Counted from the stretch's first letter, positions 43,301-51,152 are shown. The stretch: 64,000 bases of DNA from Amycolatopsis suaedae (GCF_004214935.1 NZ_SFCC01000008.1:1-64000); one strand, 5' to 3'. Numbers and translations are program-made. Notes: a model not told the origin generated them from the sequence alone.

Positions 43301-44859
43301 AGTGCGGTGACCAGCCGGTCGGTGGTCTCGATCCGGATCCGGTAACCCGCGCTGTGCGTGATCTCGCTGGGCGCGCCGTTGTCGTAGCCGAACTCGATCC
43401 GGTTGCCGTTGCGGTCGGTGACCGACGTCAGCGGCAGCACCGAGGATCCCGGCGCGAAGTACAGCGTCTCCGACCGCTCCTCGATGAGGTAACCACCGTC
43501 CTCGGCACGGCGCAGCGTCCGGGCAGGGCCCTGGTCGCTGGTCACCGGCGCGCCGGGCGCGGGGTGCGGGTAGTGCTGGACGGTGCCGTCGGCGGCGGCG
43601 AAGGTCACGCCGGAACCGTCCACCTCCAGCCGCTGGTCCACTGTGGACACCCAGGCACGGCCGAACCACCGGCCGGCCTGGTAGGACGAGAAGTGGGTGC
43701 GCTCGAACACCAGCGGAAGCACGCCGAGGAACTCCGCGTCGGTCTGACCGAGCACCATCTGCCCGGTGGCGACGTCGATCGGGTCCTTGCAGCCACGCAC
43801 GTTGTCCGGGGAGCGCGGGTTCGGCTTCTCGTCGCGCAGCGACCCGTTGTTCCCGCCCCGCGACCCCGACGCCGACGTGCTGTCGCCACCACCACGGGAA
43901 CCGGCCGGGCCGGGACCCGGGCCGTCCCCCGGCGAACCGGACGACCCGGGCGAACCCGACGGCCCGGTGCCGTCCGAACCGCCCGGCCCCCGGTTGCCGC
44001 CGCCACCGGACGCACCGCTCGCCGACGTCGAGTCCGAGCCTGGCTTGTCGACCGACCGTGGGCCGCCCTCGATGTCCTTCGGGCGGTCCGGAGTGTCCGG
44101 TTTGGACTGCTTGATGTTCTTCAGCGCCTTCTTGGCGTCGTCGAACAGGTCGGTCGCCTTCTTCACCAGCGGCACGAACTTCTTGAGCGCCTGGACCAGC
44201 CGCTTCATCACATCGGCGATCTTCGCCGTGACCTCGGCGACCTTCAGGACGACCTTCGGCACGACCCAGGCCATCCCGATGCCCAGCGTGAACAGGACCT
44301 GCAGTGCCCAGCTGATCAGGCTGCCGACGAGGTCGGCGATGATGTCGCGGACCAGCCCGCGGACGGCGGCGACCACCTCACCCGCCGTCTGGATCCCGCT
44401 GGACGCGCCCTCCGCGCCGTTCTGCGCCGCGGTGATCAGGTTGACCGTGTCGGTGGCGCGCTGCCGGTAGGTGTCCGCGGCCGGGCCCTGCCAGCCCGCG
44501 GTCTCGTTGGTAGCCATTCCCGTCAGGTCCTGCCCGACGGCGGCCAGCTCGGTGGCCACGTTCTTCCACGTCTCGGAGTGGGCCTTGATCTCCTCGGGGT
44601 CGCCCGCGAGCGCGTCGAGGGCTTCCTTCAGCGGGCCGACGTGTTCCAGCAGCCAGCCCACGCCGTTGGAGATGATCGCGGCGAACGGGTCCAGTACAGC
44701 GCCCAGCGTGTCCAGCGCCGTGCCGACCGCGCCCATCGCCACGGCGGCCCAGTCGCCGCTCTCGATCGCGGCCTTCAGGTCGGCGGCGCTCTCGGCCAGT
44801 GGCATGCCGGAGTACGCCTTGGTCTCGTCCTTGGTCTCGGCGACCAGCGGGTTCGCCAC
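40345..44859 (-). CDS. WXG100-linked Rhs/YD-repeat polymorphic toxin
   Basis: 1504 residues in modular order: a helical N-terminal part with a WXG100-type motif (AGWQGPAADTYRQRA, near residue 120) that suggests export by a type VII (ESX) system; a Gly/Ser-rich linker (about 280-355); a DUF6531-like start and a long array of YD repeats (GYTYDDAGN, YRYDPLGRRAA and others, about 400-1345) that forms the Rhs shell; the Rhs border NFHRHYDPSTGRYGSADPLG near 1330; and a variable tail of about 130 residues after the last DPLGL. The tail has histidines in VGPHVNVWGPG and NHRIHFFYP, compatible with a nuclease-like toxin, but no family is assigned. GTG start at 44859, 5 bp after the EspC-like stop. Confidence 0.9.
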   Translation of the reverse strand: MANPLVAETKDETKAYSGMPLAESAADLKAAIESGDWAAVAMGAVGTALDTLGAVLDPFAAIISNGVGWLLEHVGPLKEALDALAGDPEEIKAHSETWKNVATELAAVGQDLTGMATNETAGWQGPAADTYRQRATDTVNLITAAQNGAEGASSGIQTAGEVVAAVRGLVRDIIADLVGSLISWALQVLFTLGIGMAWVVPKVVLKVAEVTAKIADVMKRLVQALKKFVPLVKKATDLFDDAKKALKNIKQSKPDTPDRPKDIEGGPRSVDKPGSDSTSASGASGGGGNRGPGGSDGTGPSGSPGSSGSPGDGPGPGPAGSRGGGDSTSASGSRGGNNGSLRDEKPNPRSPDNVRGCKDPIDVATGQMVLGQTDAEFLGVLPLVFERTHFSSYQAGRWFGRAWVSTVDQRLEVDGSGVTFAAADGTVQHYPHPAPGAPVTSDQGPARTLRRAEDGGYLIEERSETLYFAPGSSVLPLTSVTDRNGNRIEFGYDNGAPSEITHSAGYRIRIETTDRLVTALHSVAADGGETELMRYGYRAGRLTEVVNASGQALRFDYDQAGRITAWTDRNGEWYRYTYDAAGRCVRTEGSGGFLTGTMEYGDHVTCSVDSLGHRTEFHLNDLGQVIREVDPLGNVVVSEWDRFDRLLRRTDPLGRTTGYTYDDAGNLTAVTLPDGTGTRFEYGELGLPVTVVQPDGTVIRREYDERGNIARITDPAGAVTAFTHDEHGRLTGVTDALHNTWRVGTDPAGLPVLLTDPLGGTVRYERDAFGRVAAVTDPLGERTALGWTPDGKPAWREFPDGTTERWTYDGEGNLTAYTDRLGQTTRIEVTHFDLPSVQTRPDGTRLSFGYDTELRLTSVTNEQGLVWRYEYDAAGSLVTETDFNGRTITYRHDAAGQLVERTNGAGETTRFVRDALGNVVERHSPAATATFRYDLMGRLVEAADAATHVGLERDANGRVVAETVDGRTVASAYDALGRRVRRRTPSGVESVWEFDAAGRPVTLGAAGRTLRFGHDAAGQEIQRAFGDQVLLAQAWDGQHRLQSQTLTGAGGNLLQQRSYDYDPAGRLTGLHDQLTGPRAFTLDPADRVTGVAGPNWSEQYAYDAAGNVATAAWPSAPGQAPAEETGEREYRGTLLLRAGNVRYGHDAQGRMVLRQRKRLSRIPDTWQYFWDADDRLTGVRTPDGTQWRYRYDPLGRRAAKQRLNPDGSVAEQIDFVWDGEVVAEQAHSAAGGDTRVTAWDYEPGTFRPLLQHERSLLRHAPQQWVDERFYGIVTDLVGTPTEMIGEQGGVAWFRRTNLWGETVDHSSAGAYTPLRFPGQYHDPETGLDYNFHRHYDPSTGRYGSADPLGLAGGFRPHGYVDNPHAFTDPLGLTPCPAGRLNNALGRYGGVPHTSGAGAQGYMFPNRRSARQAAAEYVGQMGHGAQPIRMSDFRGDQWMRPDGVIGRQSADGSVGWRDDRMGHTFNQDGRTEVVGPHVNVWGPGVNHRIHFFYPGSNRTPYRPHG

Positions 44860-44864
44860 CTGCC

Positions 44865-45197
44865 CTACTTCCCTGCCGGTCCGGAGCCGTCGACGAGAGT
44901 CTTGTCGAAGACCTTGCGGTAGCCGGTCTCCTGCTCGTCGTAGACGGTGACCGCCGCGCGCACGTTCTCCGCGAGAGCCTGGACTCCCTCGGACGCCGCC
45001 TTGATCACCTCCATGCCCTTCTCCTCCATCGGGTTCACGAAGGGCGGGACGAACTGGCAGATCAGGCCGTACGCCTGATCGGACATGCTGACCGTTTTCG
45101 CCGCGTCGGAAGCGGTCTCCAGCCGGTCCACCAGACCGTCGAGGTGACTCGCGTGAGCGGTGAGGTCATCGGTGCGTACCTCATAGCCGGCAGACAT
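44865..45197 (-). CDS. EspC/DUF2580-like ESX secretion-associated protein
   Basis: 110 residues, mostly helical (YEVRTDDLTAHASHLDGLVD and GVQALAENVRAAVTVYDEQE), of the length and pattern of the EspC/DUF2580 group of WXG100-superfamily proteins. Near the C-terminus YDEQE fits the YxxxD/E signal used by type VII substrates. It lies 5 bp upstream of the Rhs gene, so the two are an operon, and it probably pairs with the toxin N-terminus for export. No ESX core genes (EccC, EccD, mycosin) are in the window. Confidence 0.78.
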   Translation of the reverse strand: MSAGYEVRTDDLTAHASHLDGLVDRLETASDAAKTVSMSDQAYGLICQFVPPFVNPMEEKGMEVIKAASEGVQALAENVRAAVTVYDEQETGYRKVFDKTLVDGSGPAGK

Positions 45198-45272
45198 TTC
45201 CCTACTTCCGCTTCAGTCCAGGGGGTGGTCAACACATACCCGGAAAACTCCGGTGTTTTCCCTAGTAAGTGA

Positions 45273-46454
45273 TCATGGCACGAGGTCGAGGAACACCCAG
45301 CGCGCCTCCGGCTGGGCGCCGGACAGCCACTTGCCGCAGCCCTGCAGCACCATCGGGCTGGACGTGATGTGCTGGGTACCGGTGCCCAGATCACGCAGGA
45401 AGCGGTCGATCGGCCCGCGCCGGATCGCCGTCGTCGCGGCCCACTTGTGCACCGTCTGGCCGATGTCGGCCACCGTCCACGTCGCGTGGTTGAGGGCCAG
45501 CCTGATCAGCGTGTCCTGTTCGGTGCTCAGTAGTTCGCCGGTGGCCAGGGTGTCCTCATTGGACTGCCACACCTGCATCGCCCAGGCCCGCGCCGAGCGG
45601 AGCTTCGCCTCGGCGGTGGCGTACTCGGCGTGGAACTGCGCCGTGTCGACGATGGCGCCGGGCGTGCCCGATTTGGCCGCCGCGTACCGTTTCAGCTCGT
45701 TGAGCAGGCGCCTGCCGACGCCGAGCGCCCAGCCGGTGTGCCCGATGGCCGCCATGTTGACCAGGCCGACGCGGTACATCGCGCCGCCGTTGGCCGGTGT
45801 GGTCGTCACCGCCTGGTAGGTGTGCGTCGCCGGGACGAACACGCCGGTGCAGTGGTAGTCGATGCTGTTCGTCGCACGCAGCCCGAGCACGTCCCAGTTG
45901 TCGACGAGCGTGACCTGCTCCTTCGGCATGGCCAGCACCCGCACCTCGCCGGTGCCCTCGACCTGGATCGCGCTGTGGATGTGGGTGGCCTGCGCCATCC
46001 CGGAGGCGAACTGCCAGCTTCCGCTCACCAGGAAGCCGCCCTCGGCGGGGACGGCCCGGCCGGGCCGGGTGCCGTGCCCGGCCAGCAACGCGTGGTTGCC
46101 GCCGGCCACGTCGGGGAACAGGTCGTTCGCCGCGACGGTGCCGAGGTAGGCCGCCGTGGTGCCGGTGACCATCTGCAGCGCCATCATCGTCCAGCCCGCG
46201 GAGGCGTCGTAGTAGCTGATCCGCTCGACCATCTCGATCACCTGACGCGGGGAGAACTCGTAGCCCCCGAGGTTCGCGGGCAGCCCGGCACGGACGACCC
46301 CGGCGGCCAGCAGCGGCCCCGCGACGTCGTCGGTGAGCCTGCCCAGCCGCTCGGCCGCGTCCGCGTTCGAGTCGATGACACCGCCGAGCGCGTCGATTCG
46401 TTCGAGCACCGCGGGGAACTCCGCACTGACATGCAACTGGGCAGGGGCCGTCAT
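45273..46454 (-). CDS. Acyl-CoA dehydrogenase-fold flavin enzyme
   Basis: 393 residues of the acyl-CoA dehydrogenase superfamily. N-terminal helices (residues 1-120), then a beta domain with VSGSWQFASGMAQATHI, and a C-terminal helical bundle. The catalytic-base glutamate of true dehydrogenases is not evident, and the form resembles the two-component flavin hydroxylase subgroup (HsaA- and pigment-type), so hydroxylation with reduced flavin from a separate reductase is as likely as dehydrogenation. The ATG at 46454 has GGAG seven bases upstream. It is divergent from the 154-residue unknown gene, with 61 bp between. Confidence 0.78.
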   Translation of the reverse strand: MTAPAQLHVSAEFPAVLERIDALGGVIDSNADAAERLGRLTDDVAGPLLAAGVVRAGLPANLGGYEFSPRQVIEMVERISYYDASAGWTMMALQMVTGTTAAYLGTVAANDLFPDVAGGNHALLAGHGTRPGRAVPAEGGFLVSGSWQFASGMAQATHIHSAIQVEGTGEVRVLAMPKEQVTLVDNWDVLGLRATNSIDYHCTGVFVPATHTYQAVTTTPANGGAMYRVGLVNMAAIGHTGWALGVGRRLLNELKRYAAAKSGTPGAIVDTAQFHAEYATAEAKLRSARAWAMQVWQSNEDTLATGELLSTEQDTLIRLALNHATWTVADIGQTVHKWAATTAIRRGPIDRFLRDLGTGTQHITSSPMVLQGCGKWLSGAQPEARWVFLDLVP

Positions 46455-46515
46455 GGGCGCTCCTCGTCGTCGGTGCCGATTCACCCGGACGATACCGAGA
46501 CGGCAGAATCCGCTG

Positions 46516-46980
46516 GTGCACTTCTTCGGCATCCGGGGCTACGAACCCCGCTGGCTCGACAGCCTCGCCGCGGCCGAGGCCGCGCACGGCGACCGGCTGC
46601 GCTCGCTGACCGGGCGCACGCTCACCCGCACCTGGCTCGTGTGGGACCTCGACACTGACAGCTGGCTGGCCGACTGCCCGGTCGTGCTGGATTTCGACGG
46701 GCACCGTGCCGAGATCAACCACGAGCAGTTCGACAAGCTGTCCATCACCTGGAACAGCGTCGACCCCACCCGGCCGTCGGCGTGGACCGCCAACGAGTTC
46801 AACCTCGAGTGGCGCGAGGGCGCCCACCCGGGACTGGCCGCACTGCACGGCCAGACCGTGCGTTCGGCCGAACTGCGCCTGTACGCCGCCGACGGCGCGG
46901 CCGCGGTCAGCTTCGAGCTGACCGGCGGCAGGGTGACCGTCTACAACGCCCTCGACCGCAACGGCATCGAACTGGGGTGA
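46516..46980 (+). CDS. Conserved-looking protein of unknown function
   Basis: 154 residues from a GTG at 46516, no signal peptide and no membrane helix. Visible features: GIRGYEPRWLDSLAAAEAAH near the start, TRTWLVWDLDTDSWLADCPV and VLDFDGHRAEINHEQFDKL in the middle, and a beta-rich end. The composition and G/C at third positions look like a real gene. No family is recognised. It is divergent from the flavin enzyme gene and convergent, with no gap, with the SCO6745-family gene. Confidence 0.6.
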   Translation: MHFFGIRGYEPRWLDSLAAAEAAHGDRLRSLTGRTLTRTWLVWDLDTDSWLADCPVVLDFDGHRAEINHEQFDKLSITWNSVDPTRPSAWTANEFNLEWREGAHPGLAALHGQTVRSAELRLYAADGAAAVSFELTGGRVTVYNALDRNGIELG

Positions 46981-47853
46981 CTACTCGCCGCGCTTCTCCG
47001 AACGGGCCGCGAAAACACCGTCGGGGAACGCGCCGTTGCCGACCACCGCCTTGGCCAGCGGGCGGGTCACCTCCAGCAGCCGCGCGGCCTTGTCGGCACC
47101 GAGCCTGCGCCACGGGCGCGCGGCGGCCACGTTGGTCGCGTCCTCGATCCGCTGCCGCAACGCGTTGCCCTGCTCGGTCAGCTCACCGTCGGCGTCCAGG
47201 ACGCCGTCGGCCCGCAGCGACTCCGTCGCCGCCGCCCACTGCTCGTCCGACCAGCCCCGGCTCTTCTGCGCCGCGGGAGCCACGAAACCCTTGCCGGTGG
47301 CCGTGTGGCTCACCAGCGCCTCGATCCCGCTCAGCCCGAACGCCACCAGCGCGCCGATGTGCCCGTCGCCGCGGTGTTCCCGCATCAGCGTCGCGCCGTG
47401 CCACAGGACGAGCAGCGGATCGTCGGGCCAGTCCAGCCCGGCGTGCGCGGCGTAGAGCGAACGGCCCTCGACGTCACAGCCCTCGGCCGCCTCGCGGACC
47501 AGCGCCGCCGCCTCGGCCAGCGCGTCCGACGCCGCCAGCTCGTCACCCAGCAGCCGCCGCAGCGCCTTGCCTGCCCCCTCGAAGCGGGCCTCGAGGATCC
47601 GCGCGGGCTCGGCCAGCGTCCACGCCTCCGGGATCATCCTGGCGATCAGCTCGGGGTTGAAGTTGTAGAACGTCGCGGCCACCACCTCGGGCCCCACCGG
47701 CCCGAACGGCGCCGACCGCGAGGCGAAGTAGCCCATCCGGCCCGGCCGCAGCCCGGCCGCCACCAGGCCGTCGGTGACCTCGGGGGCGAAGTAGGACATG
47801 GCGTGGATCGGTTCCAGCACGCGGTGACAGCGGTACACAACCTGGGCATCCAT
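46981..47853 (-). CDS. SCO6745-family (SalK-like) protein
   Basis: 290 residues resembling the SCO6745/SalK family of actinobacteria, with a mostly helical fold and a helix-turn-helix-like part: AMSYFAPEVTDGLVAAGLRP near residue 20, RMGYFASRSAPFGPVGPEVV near 40, and LLVLWHGATLMREHRGDGHI near 155. The function is unknown; the family is often noted near antibiotic or regulatory genes. The ATG at 47853 lies about 40 bp after the 3' end of the RNase P RNA on the same strand, so read-through from rnpB is possible. Convergent with the preceding unknown gene with no gap. Confidence 0.78.
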   Translation of the reverse strand: MDAQVVYRCHRVLEPIHAMSYFAPEVTDGLVAAGLRPGRMGYFASRSAPFGPVGPEVVAATFYNFNPELIARMIPEAWTLAEPARILEARFEGAGKALRRLLGDELAASDALAEAAALVREAAEGCDVEGRSLYAAHAGLDWPDDPLLVLWHGATLMREHRGDGHIGALVAFGLSGIEALVSHTATGKGFVAPAAQKSRGWSDEQWAAATESLRADGVLDADGELTEQGNALRQRIEDATNVAAARPWRRLGADKAARLLEVTRPLAKAVVGNGAFPDGVFAARSEKRGE

Positions 47854-47893
47854 GCCCGCGACACTACCGAGCGGTAGCCTCGCCTGGCGAGAG

Positions 47894-48284
47894 GTGGACG
47901 AGCTGGCATGTAAGCCGGATCCTGTCCCCACGCCGCCTCGCGGCCGCGCGGTGGGCGACCATCCATCTGGGCCCGCCGTCGCCGGCGGGCTCTAGCGGTC
48001 TACCCGCAGGCATCGGGCGGGCCGCCCTCGAACGCCTGCGCAGGAGCTCGCGCTCCCTCTTGACCTTGCTCCGGGTGGGGTTTACCAAGCCGCCCCGGTC
48101 ACCCGGGGCGCTGGTGGTCTCTTACACCACCGTTTCACCCTTACCCCCGCTCGCGCGGGAGCGGTCTGTTTTCTGTGGCACTGTCCCGCGGGTCACCCCG
48201 GGTTGCCGTTAGCAACCACCCTGCCCTGCGGAGTCCGGACTTTCCTCGAGGCTCACGCCCCGCGATCGCCCTGCCAGCTCGTCC
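47894..48284 (-). ncRNA. rnpB: RNase P RNA (type A)
   Basis: Catalytic RNA that cuts the 5' leader from tRNA precursors. On the minus strand the 5' end reads GGACGAGCTGGC (48273-48284) and pairs over 12 bp with GCCAGCTCGTCC near the 3' end (47896-47907), the P1 helix. Conserved elements follow: AGGAAAGTCCGGACTCC after P1 (the P4 5' half), ACAGTGCCACAGAAAACAG, GGGTAAGGGTGAAACGGTGG, and AGACCGCTAGAGCCC, with the 3' P4 half before the final GGCTTACATGCC. Length is about 390 nt, typical for actinobacteria. It lies between the SCO6745-family gene and a redox operon. Confidence 0.96.
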
Positions 48285-48316
48285 GTGTCTATTTTGCCCT
48301 TGCTTCGCCGCGGGCG

Positions 48317-48413
48317 CGGTCGGGCCCCCTCAGTCGGCGTCTTCCCTCCTCGCCCGTCGCTCGCTGCGCGAGCTTTGGGGCTCGTCAGTCCAGACGCCGC
48401 CGGGGCCCGACCG
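48317..48413. repeat. Long-stem palindromic structure upstream of rnpB
   Basis: CGGTCGGGCCCC (48317-48328) and GGGGCCCGACCG (48402-48413) are perfect 12-bp inverted arms enclosing a further pair GGCGTC/GACGCC and a hairpin GCTCGC-TGC-GCGAGC. It lies about 30 bp upstream of the rnpB 5' end, in the gap to the redox operon. It may be a palindromic repeat element or a structured transcript. Confidence 0.55.
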
Positions 48414-48429
48414 GTGCGGTGCCGGGAGG

Positions 48430-48451
48430 CGTCTTCAGCGGGCTGAAGACG
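48430..48451 (-). terminator. Terminator of the redox operon
   Basis: CGTCTTCAGC (48430-48439) and GCTGAAGACG (48442-48451) are perfect inverted repeats that begin directly after the stop codon of the 48452 gene (minus strand). The stem touches the stop, giving a hairpin that ends the operon before rnpB. Confidence 0.65.
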
Positions 48452-49054
48452 TCACGTGGCGACCCTGGTGGTGTTCTTCTCCCCGTCCGGCCGGACCAGG
48501 AACCAGGTGCCGCTGACCGCCTGTCCCCGCCACTCCCCCGCGACGCGGTCGCCGGAGTAGCGGTACAGCGGCCAGCCGGCCAGCGTGACCTGGTAGCCGC
48601 CGTCAGGCCGCCGCACCGCGCCGACCAGCTGCGGCGAGATCCCCTCGACCAGCGCCTGCTCGCTGGTCAGCACCGGCGGCCAGACCCGCGCGCACTCACC
48701 GGCACACGTCGACCTCGCCGGCCCGCCACCCTCGGGCACGTCCCGGTCGAACCGGTACAGCAACCTGCCGGACGCGTCGGTGACCACCGCCCCGGCCCGG
48801 CCGGCCGTCGACGCCACCAGCGTCGCCCTGCCTACACCGGGGGCCGCCGGAGCGGGCGAGGACTCCTCGGTCTCCGGCGCCGCGACGATCCGGCCCTGCG
48901 ACGCCGCCGGGTCGCCCGCGTTCGGGTCGTTGGCCGCCAGTTCCGGGCCGGCCACCGGCAGGGCCTGCTCCGCCGGTCCCACGTCCCAGGCCGCGACTAC
49001 CGCCAGCAGCGCCAGCGCCGACAGCACCGCCGCGACCACCTGCATCTTCGACAT
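48452..49054 (-). CDS. Secreted PF03640-type repeat protein
   Basis: 200 residues. An N-terminal signal or anchor helix (VVAAVLSALALLAVVAAW) without a lipobox cysteine, a Pro/Glu-rich linker, and from about residue 75 a PF03640 (secreted repeat) domain: GAVVTDASGRLLYRFDRDVP, CAGECARVWPP with a pair of cysteines, and GGYQVTLAGWPLYRYSGD, two repeat units. The domain's role is unknown. It is the last gene of an operon with a FAD reductase, a haem-ferredoxin membrane protein and a DUF4142 protein, so a part in redox exchange outside the membrane is possible. ATG at 49054. Confidence 0.82.
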   Translation of the reverse strand: MSKMQVVAAVLSALALLAVVAAWDVGPAEQALPVAGPELAANDPNAGDPAASQGRIVAAPETEESSPAPAAPGVGRATLVASTAGRAGAVVTDASGRLLYRFDRDVPEGGGPARSTCAGECARVWPPVLTSEQALVEGISPQLVGAVRRPDGGYQVTLAGWPLYRYSGDRVAGEWRGQAVSGTWFLVRPDGEKNTTRVAT

Positions 49055-49062
49055 GGTCCCTC

Positions 49063-50328
49063 CTATCTCGCCGCGAGGATGTCGGCCACGGTGAGCGAAT
49101 CGGCCGCGCTGCGGTGCCGTCCGGAGCTCGGCGCGGGCCGGTCCGGGACCGGGCACTGCCGTTCCAGGTCCGCCTGCCAGGCCAGCGCGGCCGACGGGCT
49201 GTTCATGCCGACGACCCCCAGCAGCCGCCCGTCCCGCACGTACCCGGTGACCGACCGGCCGCCACCGGCAGGCGGGCTGAGCGCGACGGTGTCGGTGCCG
49301 AGCCGGGGCACCCCGGCCGCCTGGATCCGCACGCCGTGCTGCTCGGACCAGAACCGCGGGATCGGCGTGAACGGCTTCGCGTCACCCGGCCCGGCCAGCA
49401 GGCTCTCCGCCGCGGCCCGGCCCATCTCGACGGCGTTGATCCAGTGCTCCACCCGCCGTGGCGTGTGGTCGAAGCGCAGGTTGGGCCACTGCGCGACGTC
49501 GCCGGCGGCCACGACGTCGGCGAGACCGCTCACGTGGCAGGTCTCCTCGCACAGCACGCCGTCGTCGAGCCGCACCCCGGAACCACGCAGCCATCCGGTC
49601 ATCGGCACCGTCCCCGCGGCCACCACCACGCAGGCGGCGTCGACGACCCCGCCGTCGGACAGCCGCAGGCCCACCCCGGTCGGCCCGGGCAGCCACTCCC
49701 GCACCGTGACCCCCAGCGCCAGCCGCACGCCGTGGGCCCGGTGCAGCTCGGTCAGCTGCGCGCCCAGCTCGCTGCCGAGAACGCTGCCGAGCAGATCCGG
49801 TGACCGGCCGACGATCGTCACCTCGCGGTCCATGTCCCGCAGGCTCGACGCGATCTCGCAGCCGGTGAACCCGCCGCCGACCACCGCGACCATGCCGCGG
49901 GTGCCCGCCAGGTTGCGTTGCAGGGCGAGCGCGTCGCCGAGGTCACGCAGCACCACCACGCGCGGGTGCCCGTGCGGGGCGCCGGTGACCCGGCGGGCCT
50001 CGACGCCGGTGGCCACGATCAGGCCGTGGTAGCGCAGTTCCTCGCCGCCGGGCAGGTGGACCACCCGCCTGCCCGGGTCCAGCCCGCGCACCGTGGTGCC
50101 CAGCCGCCAGATGGCGCCGATCTCCTGGTACTGCTCCAGTTCGATGTCGCGCGGGGTGAGCGCGCCGGTGAGCAGCTGCTTGGACAGCGCGGGCCGGTGG
50201 TACGGCCGGCGGGTCTCGCCGCCGACGAGCACGATCTCACCGTCGAAGCGGAGCTCACGCAGGCGCTCCGCGGCACGCAGGCCGGCCAGTCCGGCGCCCG
50301 CGATGACAATGCGTTCGGGCTCTCTCAA
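49063..50328 (-). CDS. FAD-dependent ferredoxin reductase-type oxidoreductase
   Basis: 421 residues, pyridine nucleotide-disulphide oxidoreductase class I. FAD site VIAGAGLAGLRAAERL near residue 8, NAD(P) site VAVVGGGFTGCEIASSL near residue 145, and a second FAD contact VVAAGDVAQWPN near residue 270. It should pass electrons from NAD(P)H to the ferredoxin domain encoded just upstream. A C-terminal part of about 60 residues extends past the usual core. A TTG at 50328 is used: AGGAG lies seven bases upstream, and the start overlaps the previous stop (TTGA) by 4 bp, so the operon is coupled. Confidence 0.87.
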   Translation of the reverse strand: MREPERIVIAGAGLAGLRAAERLRELRFDGEIVLVGGETRRPYHRPALSKQLLTGALTPRDIELEQYQEIGAIWRLGTTVRGLDPGRRVVHLPGGEELRYHGLIVATGVEARRVTGAPHGHPRVVVLRDLGDALALQRNLAGTRGMVAVVGGGFTGCEIASSLRDMDREVTIVGRSPDLLGSVLGSELGAQLTELHRAHGVRLALGVTVREWLPGPTGVGLRLSDGGVVDAACVVVAAGTVPMTGWLRGSGVRLDDGVLCEETCHVSGLADVVAAGDVAQWPNLRFDHTPRRVEHWINAVEMGRAAAESLLAGPGDAKPFTPIPRFWSEQHGVRIQAAGVPRLGTDTVALSPPAGGGRSVTGYVRDGRLLGVVGMNSPSAALAWQADLERQCPVPDRPAPSSGRHRSAADSLTVADILAAR

Positions 50329-51152
50329 CGATCGACTCCTTGCTCGACACCCTGCAACTGGATGGCCCGCATCGGGCACGCCCGCGCCGCCGCCTGCACC
50401 TGCTCGGTCAGGCCCGGGTCGGGGCTGCGGCTGTACTGCAGCCGCCCGTCCTCCTGCAGCCGGAACACCTCGGGCGCCTCGGACTGGCAGATCCCGTACC
50501 GGCGGCACCGCTGGTTGTCGACGCTGACCCGCATGGTCAGCGTGTGCCCCTGCCGCGGCGGGCCGACCGGGGTGGCGTCCAGCAGGCCGATCCGGATCAG
50601 CCGGTGCGGCGGCAGCCAGCGCAGGATCGCCAGCGTGACCGTCGGCGCCAGCACCGTGATGCCGGCGATCCACACCACCGCGAGATGCCCGTTGGCCATG
50701 GCGCCGATCCACGAGTGGACCACCGTCAGGCCCACGGCGACGTAGGCGAGCTGGTGGAACCGCAGCCAGCTGAGGTACTTGAAACTCCGGCTCAGGCCGG
50801 CGGTGACCGCGATCGCCAGCATCAGCTCGAACCCGGCGATGCCCAGCGCGTGCCGCACCGTCCCGCCGTCCGCGAGCGGCACGATCAGCTTCAGCACGGT
50901 GAAGAACGGGTCGTCGAGGAACGCGAACGCCGCGGCGTGGATGAACCCGGTGGCCAGCGTGAACACCGCGAGCATCGCGTGCCCGGTGCGCAGCGCGTGG
51001 TGACCGGTGAGCCTGCGCACCCAGCCGGTCGCGGTCAGCACGCCCCAGCAGAGCGTGAGGCACATGGCCACGTAGGCCAGCCGGGCCGACAGCGCGGCGA
51101 TCTTGCGGATTCCGTCGTCGTGGGTGGCGGCCTGGGCGAGCACGACCGTCAC
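50325..51152 (-). CDS. Ferric reductase-like haem membrane protein fused to a 3Fe-4S ferredoxin
   Basis: 275 residues. Residues 1 to about 195 hold five or six membrane helices of the ferric reductase-like type with paired histidines: GHAMLAVFTLATGFIHA (H-x13-H) and FHQLAYVAVGLTVVHS (H-x12-H), which fit two haem b groups across the membrane. From about residue 205 a 3Fe-4S ferredoxin follows, with CRRYGIC (C-x5-C) and a later CP pair (ARACPMRAI). The joined domains would move electrons from the cytoplasmic ferredoxin into the membrane haems. The GTG overlaps the DUF4142 stop by 4 bp. Confidence 0.83.
   Translation of the reverse strand: MTVVLAQAATHDDGIRKIAALSARLAYVAMCLTLCWGVLTATGWVRRLTGHHALRTGHAMLAVFTLATGFIHAAAFAFLDDPFFTVLKLIVPLADGGTVRHALGIAGFELMLAIAVTAGLSRSFKYLSWLRFHQLAYVAVGLTVVHSWIGAMANGHLAVVWIAGITVLAPTVTLAILRWLPPHRLIRIGLLDATPVGPPRQGHTLTMRVSVDNQRCRRYGICQSEAPEVFRLQEDGRLQYSRSPDPGLTEQVQAAARACPMRAIQLQGVEQGVDR

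Noticed and set aside
40219-44922. 1567-codon plus-strand frame opposite the Rhs gene
   Set aside because: The Rhs protein on the minus strand has YD repeats and a WXG motif; the plus frame is a low-complexity shadow without domains.
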